Assembly: GCF_020520425.1 (NCBI RefSeq)
Contig: NC_079487.1
Span: 132,578,385 to 132,642,384, forward strand
Direction: 5' to 3'
Length of the DNA stretch: 64,000 bases
DNA from: Spinacia oleracea
Lineage: Eukaryota > Streptophyta > Magnoliopsida > Caryophyllales > Amaranthaceae
Shown: positions 50,831 to 62,481 of the stretch, piece by piece
Numbering within the stretch: position 1 is the first letter of the stretch
How the letters are laid out: each line of letters opens with the position of its first letter
Made by a program: the position numbers and the translations under genes
Notes under the pieces: generated by a model
The model's database searches: none
What the model was told of the DNA's origin: nothing
The model's input: only the letters and a program-made list of their open reading frames with translations

Positions 50831-51164
50831 GATTTTTTTGCTGTTATGTTTTTACAAAAACATAACAGACCGCGATTTTTACTTCCTCCAAGGAATGCAA
50901 CAATACTATTTTTAATTTTCAGTAAAAATAAAATAATCAAAATAACCCATCTGAAAGTTTTAAAGCGGGTTGCCGGCATGCTAAAAAAATACGCGTATTA
51001 ATTTACCTTTTTCTGAAAATAAAAGCAATAAACAATTTTTTTTTTTCTAGAAAATTGGGTGGTCGTTCGATCGCCCTTGTCACAGAAGTGTTCTCTTTAA
51101 CTTAATAGTATGAATTTAACACTTATACAAAGTATGAAATTATTAACCATTATCTTATATGATA

Positions 51165-51282
51165 CAATATCAATGACATCTTGGTCTAGTGGTTAACCTT
51201 AAGGTGTATGTATAAGGTTCGAATCCCTCACATCTGTTTGTAATTTATATTGCTATTATACCTCATTCGCACTAGTAAAATA
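51165..51282 (+). mobile_element. Short tRNA-derived SINE with 11-bp target duplication
   Basis: The A box TGGTCTAGTGGTTAACC (about 51182-51198) and the B box GGTTCGAATCCC (about 51218-51229) are both well formed. A short body follows, ending AGTAAAATA. A perfect 11-bp direct repeat CTTATATGATA flanks the 118-bp element at 51154-51164 and 51283-51293. Confidence 0.8.
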
Positions 51283-52387
51283 CTTATATGATATCATTAA
51301 TCCTAAATTGATTGGACCTTACCAGAATTTACTAACTTATATGATCTAATTGAAATACATATACAATATGACATGTTTCGTTTCAAGATTACTCCTTTCA
51401 CATGTGTAAACAAACTTTAAGAGAGTGACTTAAACAGTTAAATCCATATCTATTTTTCATAACTATCAACGCTTATATCTATAATTTGGACTTTGCAACA
51501 AGATTTGTCTTCATCACGACATAATTCTAGAAATTAAGGTGTAAAAAATATAATCATAATCATCAAGCGCAACAACATACAGATCTTTTACGTAAGGTTT
51601 ATGTCTATTTTATGGAAAATCAACCATATCATCACTGACAAATCGCAAATAAGTCTCATCTTCAACTCTTTGAACATCTAACAAGTTCTTCACATTTATC
51701 GATAATTAAACTGAGCGGTAAATTGCATTGCTAATGTCGTCATCTCAGACATCTTATCTCTACCAAGTTAGATATTGTTGCTTATAATAAGTCCAACGAC
51801 TCAAGTTTACTTTCCATCATTTCTAATTTCACTCTTACGTACTCTGTAAGTTTCTCGGATGATGAACATATCTTAATGTTAGTTCTTTTTCTTCTTCCTA
51901 CCTCATTACAAAGTAACAGGTCCAAAATAATATTTAACTCCTATTTGGAGAAACTAGCAGTAAAGGGTAGATTGTAGCTATTAAAGTCCCCTATAATAGT
52001 GAATAGTAGCGGATAACTAATTTAAATATTCGATAAAACATAATGATTAATATTAAAATACGATAAAAGCAATACAAATTATTAATTTAACTCAGAATAT
52101 AAATTTATCAAATGTTACCCGATATCGTTGAATACTTCGTTGTATAGTACACTCAGAAATTCCGTGCACAAAACAACCTTTGCTTAAAAGGATCACTCTC
52201 ACCAGAAAAGGACACTCAATCTAACGAGAGAGGACGGACCAGGCTTTCAAATGAGAAGCAAAAAGCAGCCATCTTTTGGGATTTCATTAATTTATAACTT
52301 CAATTAATTACAATAGTTGGGTTTTTAAGAACAACACCCACAGGTTAATTGGAAAGAGAGTGAAGATTTTGGAGAGAGGAAACAGAA

Positions 52388-55300
52388 ATGGCGGAAACAA
52401 AGATAGTGCATTCTCCCCTGGTCACTTATTCGTCAATGTTGTCACTTCTTACCTTTTGCCCTCCTTTTGTCATTCTTCTGTAAGCTAAATTTACCCTGTT
52501 TCTTAAAGTTGTTTTTGTGTTTTTTGTTTAATTTTGATTCGTAATTTTTTAAGTTCTGATTTTTGTTGTTTAGTGGTGTGATTCTCGGATTAGATCTGTG
52601 ATTATTCTTGCCTTGATCATTAAAATGTGTTAATTTTATATGTTTTGGGACTGTGATGTGAAAACTGGAAAGGGTAGATTTTTGAGTTAGATTTCCTGGG
52701 TTTAATTAGTTGAAGTATTTTAATCTTGATTGGATTTGTTAATGGGGTTTTAAGTTTCATGGGGTTTAGGTAAACTACTACTCCTATATGTTTGATTATT
52801 TGTATTTGTTTAATAAGGTTGAGGAATTTGTCAATGGTATTATACTATATACTATATACTATATACTATATAGTATTATAGTATGTGGTTAATTAATTGG
52901 TGTGTCTTGTTTTTTTGTTTTTGTTTATGTTTATGTTGTTGGCTTTGTTGCTGCTGTCTTTTCTTCAGGTGATTCTTGATTCTTTTGAATCAGGAAGTTA
53001 ATGCTTCTGAACTTTGACATGGTTTTTATATTTAGGAAGTGTATTTCTCTATATTAAATGGTTTACATGTTGGACAAGGGACATGGAGGATGATCCATAC
53101 AAGTTTCAAAGAAAATGTTATTCTATTCAACTACTATACTGGATTAAAATATATGAATTCTTCAAGTTAAACTGTGTCAATAATGAAGTCGCATTATTAG
53201 GTTATGTTCTATTCACTTGATTTTTGCGGAAGTGATATTTTTTAATTCATTCATTAGGATCGACTTTTACCAATTAAACTAATTTTACTGAGTAAAACTG
53301 CATTTTGACGATTCTCCAATGTTTTTTCTCATATCACATGCAGTTACTGGATTTAACTGACTAGAACTGATTTCTGATGATTCTCCAATGTTTTTCTCAT
53401 CTGAAGTTACTAAATTTTAGTTTCGCTAAATGTTTTTTTATTAAGTTGAAGAGAACATGGCCTTAAGTAACCGGCTGAGACATATGCAATTTTCTTGTGA
53501 ACATTTTTTAGTGCTTTTGTTTTTACGCCGATAGCATGAGCTAGAAGCCCGTAAGTGGCAATTACCTTCTTTCGTTGTCTGAGTCGGGTATTAAACAAAT
53601 TGATTCCCATGTGCGCATCTCTTGGGGGCATTTACACGGTTTCATCGTGTTCACTTTGCCTAGGAGTATATAACTGAATGTTCTTAATGGAAAACTGTAT
53701 TGTTGACTTCGAGGTTTGGTAGACTTAAAAATATAGTACACTGGAACATTAGTTTCGACGACATTGAAAAGCAAATTTCTTTGTTAGATATTCATGTATG
53801 GGAATCATCAATAACACTGTTTTACCTGTCAGTGTGTTTTATTATAGAATGCTGAAATTACTCTGGCATCAGCTTTCCCAAGCATCAGTTGAATTTTGTG
53901 GTAACTCTAGTATACTTGTAAAATGTCATTTTTTTCTCTAAACCCTAAACATACCTCGTGAAACACTGGAATCTTAGAAATATTTTGATCTGGTTAGTGA
54001 AAGGAAGATGCTCCATAGTTGAAACAGAAACTTGTAGAACAACAGTTGCTGCTTGAAACAATGTCAACTTTACTTTTCAACTTGTGGTTTGCTTTGACCT
54101 AATGACTTAATGGGTATCTAAGTATCTTAAGTAAAAGGATCAGCTGCAGTTAGCCAGTGAAATTTCCCATTCTGATTTCTGACACATCAGCAAGCTGTTT
54201 AGACCTTTTCCACACCCTATTTCAGTGATCATTATTCTATGCTGCAAATGTTATCTGAGCTCTGGATTATAGGATCTCTCTGTATCTTTGTTCTGTAAAA
54301 ATTGAATCTATTCTGCATAATCTTTGTTGGTGAAATTCATCAACTGGACTTTCATTGTACGTTTCTTTGGTCTGATTACCTCTTCTTAAATTAACTTTTT
54401 GACGTAATGAATTCTTTAAATAAACGCATGGTGGAAAAAATACATGATAAAATCCCTTTTCGCTTTGTCACTGCGAAGCATGACCAATTAGTAGAATAAT
54501 TTGATCTGAACATAGACATGTCAAAGGATAATTCTGATCCTCTGACTTATAATCTTCCAAACACTAAAGTTTCATTTGCAAGGCCCTCAATATGTGCCTT
54601 GGCCATCTGCCTTGATGAACTGATTTATTTGAATGCTTGTTTAACTTTCTACTTATTTTCCCCCCTCTTTTGGGAGGCTATATCAGATGCCAGTATTATT
54701 AAGAAATTTACTTGCAAGTTGCAACTAATTAGTGGTAGGTTGATCTACACATTGGATAAGAAAGCTATAGTAGAAGAGATGCTACATTGATTTTTATTTA
54801 AGTTTTAATTTTCCTGTTCAATGCAGATGGTACACTATGGTACATGCTGATGGATCTATATCTCAAACTTGGTTATACTTGAGGGAACATGGGCTACAAG
54901 GTTTTGTTAACATATGGCCTAAACCCACATTAGTTGCATGCAAAATCATCTTCTGTTATGGAGCATTTGAGGCTGTACTTCACCTATTGTTACCTGGGAA
55001 GAGGGTGGAAGGCCCTATATCACCCACAGGGAATCGTCCTGTTTACAAGGTGTGTTATCGTTGTTCTTTGTAGTTGACAGACATTAATCTTAATTACTTA
55101 TTTATATTACGAGAATGCTTGGAATTATGATTATTGGACTCTGATTAGCTGGACATTTTCTCACTAAAAGCACGGCCTTTCTGTTGAGTCTATTGCAGGC
55201 AAATGGCATGCAAGCATATTTTGTCACTTTGATCACTTATCTTGGGCTTTGGTGGTGAGTAATTTTTTCTGATCTCACTTTTTCCAGCTTCTCAAATCAG

Positions 55301-58300
55301 CAGTTCAGAGTTGAAACTACCTACTCTTGAATTGCCCGATATATCTCCCAACAACGAGTGGCTTAAAACCTACCACTTCTGTTTCAAATAAGTAGATAAC
55401 TTTACATCTAACTTTTGTAGTAAGTTGAGATGCAACTCATGTTGATTTGTATTCAAATCCTGTATTTTGATGGTTTCTATAAAGTACGAAAGAGTAAAGA
55501 AAACCTTTTTTTTAATTTTTAAACGAAGTAGAAAACGTTGGTTATATAATATAGTAATTATACTGCCTGGCACAAATGGTGTTCAAACGGCTTGATTTAA
55601 TTTTGTTTGCAGTTAGTGGCTCTATTCTTTCAGTAGTTCACTGTTGGGCGCACCAATGCACAATGTTTGAAATTTGCTACGCAGTCTATGACTTCCTTAC
55701 AACAATTGTAGACTAATAAAGTTTGTTCTCGCAATCTTGTCCATGTTGTCTAGAGATTTTGTTTGTATGTCACTTGTTTTGTTGTTTGCTATATTTCTGG
55801 GCAGCTTACTTGTATGTATGTTCATTTTGCTAAAATAGAAAGGGAAATATTAAGAAAATGTTGTCTTTACTACAGGAACTTATAAAGGTTTGAGATGTCA
55901 TAATTAAATTATATTTTTCTTGGAAGACATGTCGTTCCTTGTTTGTCTCTGATGCTCTCTTAAGTTGGATGCGTAATATGACTAGTTTAGAAAGGGAACT
56001 TCTTATGCCATCTGACTCTCAGTATGTAGTTTGTTTGGATAGCTATTAATTCATGGCAGTAATATGCATCACATTGTATCCAACCTGTTCGTTTTCTTGA
56101 TTTGCGTTCAGGTCTGATATCTTCAATCCAGCGATTGTTTATGATCATTTGGGAGAAATATATTCAACACTGATATTTGGAAGCTTCATCTTTTGCATCT
56201 TATTGTACATAAAAGTATGATATCTTTAACTCTTAAAGAACCCAATTGACATTTTCCTGTTTTCTGATTATACATGGTCTTTAATAACAGATTGCTGGTT
56301 GACATGTAGGGGCATGTTGCACCATCTTCATCTGATTCAGGTTCTTGTGGAAACTTCATAATTGATTTCTATTGGGTGAGCTTCACTGATTTATCATGAT
56401 ATCTTTTGTTGTTTTCGCATCTTTGCCTTTTCTTGTATTACAATCATGCTTCACTTGATGTGATGAACTGGAAACACATTATAAATGCCATTGGAGTGGA
56501 TAATATTCGTTATGCACATAAATGTATCTTTACTATTATCTTGAAATTGAATGTTGAAACTAATAGCGCTAAGGAATCTTAGCTCCCTTAGAAAACCCCA
56601 TCCCAGGAATTAATCTGACAAGGACTAGAAACTTAACGTTCCTTACTGAGAAATTCCATGTGTATGGGCTGTGAGTATGGAATTGTAGACGGATTTAAAT
56701 AATTAGGGACATCACTATTTTACCCCCTACCCCTAAATAGAAAGAGAAAAAGTAGTTCTGACTTTTGACATAACCTAGAGGATATTCTGCTGGACAAAAG
56801 TAAGAAGAATCTTCTCCTTTAATAATCTACTGAAGAATGTTTTCATGCCATGCTTACTTTCTGATGTCTCAGATTTCACTATTCGTGTGCGTTTTACATG
56901 ATGCTTTGAATTTTATCCTTGGTGAGCAAAATTGGAAAGGTTATCCTGTTTAGGAAGATGTATGCCTCGCTGATATTGTGTTTGCTGTGTTTTCTAGGGT
57001 ATGGAGTTATATCCAAGAATTGGTAAGAACTTCGACATAAAAGTTTTCACGAACTGCAGATTTGGGATGATGTCTTGGGCAGTTTTGGCCTTGACATACT
57101 GTATTAAGCAGGTAATATCTCTGAGAGTATTTCGAATCTGAATGTCAACTACGTGCGTGCTAAGTTTGTATGAATTCCCAAACAAAAGTTATGTGGTTTA
57201 GAACCTCTTTGACTAAAGAAATACTTGCTATAGAAAGGAAGAACTGACAAAGGGTATCAAAGATGTTTTACTTCACAAAGGTATTTAAATAAAATAAAAT
57301 AAAATGAAGTAGCACTATTGCAGGGAACTAAAAATTGAATTATACTCGTGTAGTTTTATGTTCACATTGACTGTTTTGCTGGTATTGAAAGCCAGTTTTC
57401 CTTATTTTGGGTGTTAATTTCAACAGTATGAGTTGGATGGTAAGGTTGCTGATTCCATGCTGGTCAACACCATTTTAATGGTAGTGTATGTCACAAAGTT
57501 TTTTTGGTGGGAAGCTGGGTACTGGAATACCATGGACATTGCCCATGATCGAGGTTCGTAGTTTCTGAATCTTCATGGTTTCACTGTTATCTGGTTGATT
57601 GGTTAGTCTTATCCTTGAGGATGATAAAGAGTTAGGGTTTGAGCCTAAATGAAGAAATAGCCTAAGAAATAGCCATTGTCTTTGCTAGTTTGCTGAACAC
57701 CTCGGACCCTTTCTGTTTCTGTTGGTTGAAATCCTCTCAGAAAAACAATTTCCCTGATTTTCACAACATATAGAGAATGTTGAAATTATATAAATTTTAA
57801 TCAAGTGATATGACACTACTATGTAATCGTTGAGTGATGCATCACAAAAAAAAAAGAAAAAAAAAGAGATATTCTCAAAGCACATTTTAGTTGTCGGGTG
57901 GCTGTACCTGCTACCTCTGTGATGCTTAACGTGTTACATTTCTGCAAATTTGGTACTGGCAGCTGGGTTCTACATATGCTGGGGATGCTTGGTGTGGGTC
58001 CCATCAGTGTATACATCTCCGGGCATGTATTTGGTCAACCACCCTGTACATCTTGGAATTCAGGTAACTGCATCATTAAAAGTATTCTAGATTGAGCAGA
58101 TTTTGTGTATATGTAATTCATCATTGTAGAAAAGCAAACACTATCTGGTGCTGACAATCTTTCTTACTCCTGCTGCAGCTTTCGCTTTATATTCTTGTGG
58201 CCGGTATTTTGTGCATCTTTATCAATTACGACTGCGATAGACAGAGACAAGAATTTCGCCGAACAAATGGCAAATGCTTGGTTTGGGGGAAACCTCCATC

Positions 58301-59493
58301 AAAGGTGCATCTTCACTTGCCATATCTTGGTTTTTAACCCTTAATATGGATTTTACCTTCGTTTTTGTTCCTTTTCGTCTCCAACTAATGCAATCCCGCA
58401 TCTCTAATACTTCCTCCGCTCCATAAATATCTCACCATCTTGTTTTTACACTATTCACACTACACTAGACCTTTGGTCATTTTTTGTGAAATTATAGTCA
58501 TGTGGGATCTTATTAGATTCATATCGATATATATTTTCTAAATATCAACTTTTTATAATTTTTTCTTATTCATAATTCGAGATATTGAGGGTCAAAGTAC
58601 TTGTTGGAAAACGTAAAGTCAACCATAGTGCAATATTTAAGAAAAGGAGGAATTACTATCTTTCATTTCCCAATCCAAACACTATTATGCTAAAGTAATT
58701 AAATACTCTTGCAGATTCTAGCCTCATACTCTACAACATCAGGGGAAACCAAGACTAGCCTTCTGTTGACCTCAGGATGGTGGGTTTTCTTTGTCATTTT
58801 CTTTAGTTTTTTTACATAATCCGTACATGTTGCGGAGTATAAAATTTCGTTAATTAATTGTTTCAAGTTTCAACCATGATGGGGTGGCTGACTGACAGTT
58901 TTCAGAGACGGGTTTATACATATTAATAATAATATCCTTTGCATAATACTTCAATTTTACCGTTGATTCACAGGTGGGGATTATCTAGACATTTCCATTA
59001 CGTCCCAGAAATATTAGCTGCTTTTTTCTGGACAGTTCCTGCTCTTTTTAACCATGTAAGAAAATTTCTTTTTACAGATCCTGCATGTCTCGAAAATTTA
59101 ATTATTTTTTCTCATACTTGTATGTCTGTGTTTCCGTTGACTGAACCGTTGTATTGTAAATTGTTGTGATTTCTTTCTGCAGTTTCTTCCTTACTTCTAC
59201 GTGATATTCCTCACTGTCCTCCTTGTGGACCGAGCTAAAAGGGATGATGACCGTTGCCGATCCAAGTAAGACTATTCTACTCAGTTAAAAAAAAATTACG
59301 TGAAACTTTACGTGCATGTTTCTCTTGATAAACAAATAAAAACCCTACTGTTTGAAGCTTCAAGTGCATCGAATTTTCTTTCTTTTTTTGGAGTTCTGAA
59401 ATGAATATGGTTGTGACAATTTGCAGGTACGGCAAGTACTGGAAAACTTACTGTGACAAGGTTCGCTACAGGATTATACCAGGAATCTATTGA
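52388..59493 (+). CDS. DWF5: 7-dehydrocholesterol reductase (sterol delta7 reductase)
   Basis: Thirteen exons: 52388-52479, 54827-55049, 55199-55254, 56112-56214, 56310-56375, 56998-57111, 57427-57553, 57963-58063, 58179-58304, 58715-58779, 58974-59055, 59183-59265 and 59427-59493. The protein has 434 residues (Arabidopsis DWF5 is 432). It is an NADPH-dependent ER membrane enzyme that reduces the delta7 double bond of 5,7-sterols, a step towards campesterol and brassinosteroids. Evidence: the start MAETKIVHSPLVTYSSMLSL, multiple hydrophobic segments, the ERG4/ERG24 signature region (LLTSGWWGLSRHFHYVPE, about residues 353-370), DRAKRDDDRCRSKYGKYWK, and the ER-type C-terminus RIIPGIY. Every junction keeps frame and all conserved blocks are present, so the gene looks functional. 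Intron 1 is 2.3 kb, as is common in plant leader-proximal introns. Confidence 0.97.
52838..52872. repeat. 7-bp microsatellite TATACTA in DWF5 intron 1
   Basis: Four to five uninterrupted copies of TATACTA end in TATAGTATTATAGTA. It is a likely length-variable locus. Confidence 0.7.
58408..58655. mobile_element. Degraded Stowaway-type MITE in DWF5 intron 9
   Basis: The left end TACTTCCTCCGCTCCATAAA is matched imperfectly on the right by TTTAAGAAAAGGAGGAATTA, in TA context. The interior contains TATATTTTCTAAATATCAAC, also present in the MITE at 21141, so the two belong to one family. This copy is more diverged. Confidence 0.6.
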
Positions 59494-59995
59494 GAGTGTC
59501 ATTTGTACGTGTTGTATTATTTAAGTCGTTGCTATGTATCTTGTTATATCATCGCTCAATGTTGTATTTATAAAGTTTAAACATTTGGTAGCGTATTCTG
59601 TTGATCATGTGTAAATATTCAACTTCTGTAGTACCCCTTACATTGGGCTCTTCTTCTTCCTTGTTTCTTTTCCGAAGATACGAGGTTTGATGTTTACTTA
59701 GATTATGTCTTCAGGAATGTGAGATTACTAGCTTAGTTCCGAAGTACATTACCGAGCCTCACCTTTGTGGCTCGAGTTTTCCCCTTGGAACTTTTAATGG
59801 CGGCACTCCCCTGGAGGGTTTTTGTTCAGTATTTTAAGCTTAAGTCAGACAATAGTACAGGGCACAATAAGCACAAACTCTTCAATGTAGCCACCAGGGT
59901 AGGTCGCTGATGAACCCTACTATTCCGAGGCAGCCAACTATTACTTCTGTTGTATCATCCTTGTTGTGAATCCTTATTTCAGATGAGTTTAGTTA

Positions 59996-60347
59996 AGACT
60001 CTGTTCTATTCACCTTTCAGGAAAAAATAAGTGACAAGTTCAGTTAATTTCAGATAAGATAAGTTTAGGAAAAATAAGGGTTGATCAAATACGATTTATA
60101 ACTAAAATAAGTTTTGATAAATTCAGTTAAGTTCAGATAATATAAGTTTAGAAAAATGAGTGAAAATCAAGTGAATAGAATGCATCATTAGTTCAGAAAA
60201 ACAAAGTTTTTCTTAAATTTTTCAAGAGCACAAATACGTTTATTTTTGCAAAATAAGTTCAGATAATTCAGAAGTTCAGTTTAATTCAGATAAGTTCAGA
60301 TAATATAAGTTCATGCAGAATAAGTCTAATAGAACGAAGGTCTTAGT
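59996..60347. mobile_element. MITE-like element with internal CAGATAAGTTCAG repeats
   Basis: Inverted ends: GACTCTGTTCTATTCACCTT on the left, and CTAATAGAACGAAGGTC on the right, flanked by TTA. The interior is dominated by variants of AGTTCAGATAAGTTCAGTTA. This is the same family, in inverse orientation, as the element at 7374-7645. A TTA target and these ends would fit PIF/Harbinger, but the superfamily is not certain. Confidence 0.6.
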
Positions 60348-60518
60348 CTGTACGGACTATATAATAGGTGTCAGATTCAAATTCCTACCCCATTTATAAT
60401 TTACTCCGTATATTGCATTCACTGTTCAGCCCGATGAACTTGCATTAGCGCCTAATAAAGTAATAAGCATTGCACCCGATACATAAAATTACATTTTGCT
60501 ATTTCATTCGCACAAAAA

Positions 60519-61063
60519 GACAACTATTTAGACAAACGTCTATTGACAAGCCCCTTCTTCTCCTAATCACTTGAAATTAAACTTTGACGGCCCCCTTCAC
60601 TCAAAAGGAAACTCAACTTTGGGTTTTGTTCTTAAAAATCATATTGGCACCCTTAATCTAGCGGACGCCAAATTTATTGGTTCAAAATCGGGAATTCTGT
60701 TAGCAGAAACTTTGGCTCTTCGAGAAGGCATCAAAGGACCGCTTTTTCTCGGGATCAAACACCTTGTCGTTTAAGTGGCAATGGAAAGTTCCTTGGACGA
60801 TTTTCAACCTCATTGCCAATGTGGAGAAGGATGTTTCGAAATTCGAGTCGATCCCTTTTCACCACTGTTTCCGAGAGGCAAATCAGGTGGTAGACTCTAT
60901 GGCTAATCATGACCCTAATTACCCTATTATGTTTTATTAGTTTAACTCTTGTAATGATTTATTCTTTTCCATCATCGGGAATGATGAGTTAGGTAAGATT
61001 GGTCCTATCACTTTTATGTTAGGCACTAGGTTTTATTTCCTTATGTTTTTTTTAAAAAAAAAA
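60519..61063 (+). mobile_element. 5'-truncated LINE (3' end with RNase H-like domain)
   Basis: An open frame to 60774 gives LKLNFDGPLHSKGNSTLGFV and LLAETLALREGIK, the RVT_3-type RNase H domain found at the C-terminus of many plant L1 LINEs. The coding similarity resumes in another frame after a deletion (KWQWKVPWTIFNLIANVEKD, then CFREANQVVDSMANH), so the copy is dead: a TAA at 60772 and a frame change. The end is an A tract (61054-61063). A perfect 11-bp target duplication TCGCACAAAAA flanks it at 60508-60518 and 61064-61074. Confidence 0.78.
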
Positions 61064-61100
61064 TCGCACAAAAATAAAATAAAATGTTTAAGAGTAGCTA

Positions 61101-61306
61101 AGGACTTCCTCTTTGGGTTAGAATTCTCTCTCTCTTCTCCGCATAGTCGCTAAGTCGCATGACTCGCATCTTCATCTCCTTCCTCCTGCAATAGCATCCC
61201 CATCCCCGCAATTTGACAACAAAAGCAGCATCTTTAGTTGTAGCTGTATCTCTACTTAGCGGCGCTTCTGCCAACCACCTCTCCTTCTCTGCTGCTGCTA
61301 TTCTCG
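61101..61306 (+). promoter_or_regulatory. Likely 5' UTR exon of the FAM32A-like gene
   Basis: A CT-rich stretch (CTCTCTCTTCTCCGCATAGT at about 61128-61147, CTTCATCTCCTTCCTCCTGC) ends at a donor CTCG|GTATTT. The matching acceptor is TTTCCAG at 62476, five bases before the start codon. A 5' UTR intron of about 1.17 kb is therefore inferred. Confidence 0.5.
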
Positions 61307-62481
61307 GTATTTATCTACAACTACTTTGTATCGATTTTTCTGTTGATTTTATTGATTTCTAAATTGTTAAATATATTCTGTTAGATTCTTTTTGTTAGCT
61401 TTGTTTTCTATATGATTCGATTTATCTGATATGATGTGTTTCAAAATGTTAAATGTGTTCTGTTGCGTTTGTTTTGGTGTTGATTAATAATTCTACTTGA
61501 AATTCGTATAATCCCTTTTGATATGATTCGATTTTTCCGACAATCACTGTTCATTTCTCCTCTGGACCAGGGCGGGCTCCCCTCCTTCCCCGCCGCTGGG
61601 ACAGACGTGCCTGGTTGTTGTTGATGCATATGAATTCCCAAACCTAGGGTTTTTAATTGATTTCCTGGTTCTATGCTTTTATCAGAATACTAAATAAAAA
61701 AAAGAAAACATGTTTATGATATGGGTTTTGTCAAGTACAGAGTTGACTCCTCTATGTTTCGTAAACTAGAGGTCAGTTTTAATGAGAGTTGATCAAATGT
61801 GTGTATAGAATTTATAGGTAATTTTAGTTTTCCTTTCTAAATCAGTATGTTTGGAAGAAGATGCACCATAATCGTATTGATTTTCTATGTTTTAAGAAGT
61901 GCAAATGTAGTAGAAACCCCTTTGTGGAACAAGGCTGTGCTTGTGTCTGTGTTTAAGCGTTGGATGACTGGTGTGCGAAGGCGTTTTTAGATATTTGGTA
62001 CCCTTCTTGAGTTCTTGGCTTATTATCCCCTTTCTTGGCTTTGATTTCGACAATATTAAAGCTCATGGCTTCATTTCTTGGCACCACAAGTGATGTTTCT
62101 GTTATGAATCTTGCCTACCTCCTCCTAAAATGTTCTGACTTCTGAGTTACAGCCTCCTGTTTGTTATTAATGAACTCCTACATGTTTATTGTAAACTGAG
62201 GGCTTTCTCGTCTAACAAATTCTTACGCATAAGCTATGCATCTGTGATATACGAAGTACTACGCATGTGACAAGAAGTGAAGACGGAAAATAATTTGCTT
62301 GTTTGAAGAGCTTATACAGTTCATGTAAAAAGGAATTTCTGATTGAGTTTGCACATGTGATGCAAATGTTTCCACATTAATTTGTTCTTAACCAAATCCT
62401 GGATACTTTTGAACAAAAGTCTGGCTTAAGTTATTTTGAAATATGGGAATCTGATACCTGGTTTACCTGTTTCCAGATAAA

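Larger units (their letters stand above)
48851..52387. other. Intergenic spacer between UTP10 and DWF5 (divergent promoters)
   Basis: No gene is supported. It contains a T-run and GCGGTTTTATAA-type repeats (49046-49200), low-complexity TTTTATT (about 50425-50458), an imperfect GTACCATTTCATTAAAAAGA array (about 50660-50830) and a SINE (51165-51282). The last few hundred bases are the DWF5 promoter and leader. The open frame at 50118-50333 is not recognised. Confidence 0.5.
59494..61100. other. DWF5 3' UTR and spacer to the FAM32A-like gene
   Basis: Roughly the first 150-450 bases are probably DWF5 3' UTR. A MITE-like element (about 59996-60347) and a 5'-truncated LINE (60519-61063) follow. 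No host gene is supported. Confidence 0.5.

Noticed and set aside
54518-54790. 90-codon frame just before DWF5 exon 2
   Set aside because: It lies in intron 1 with no similarity to sterol reductases; DWF5 exon 1 (52388-52479) joins exon 2 directly in frame.
61560-61615. GC-rich patch in the FAM32A 5' UTR intron
   Set aside because: Stands out by composition but shows no palindrome, known RNA motif or coding signal I can support.
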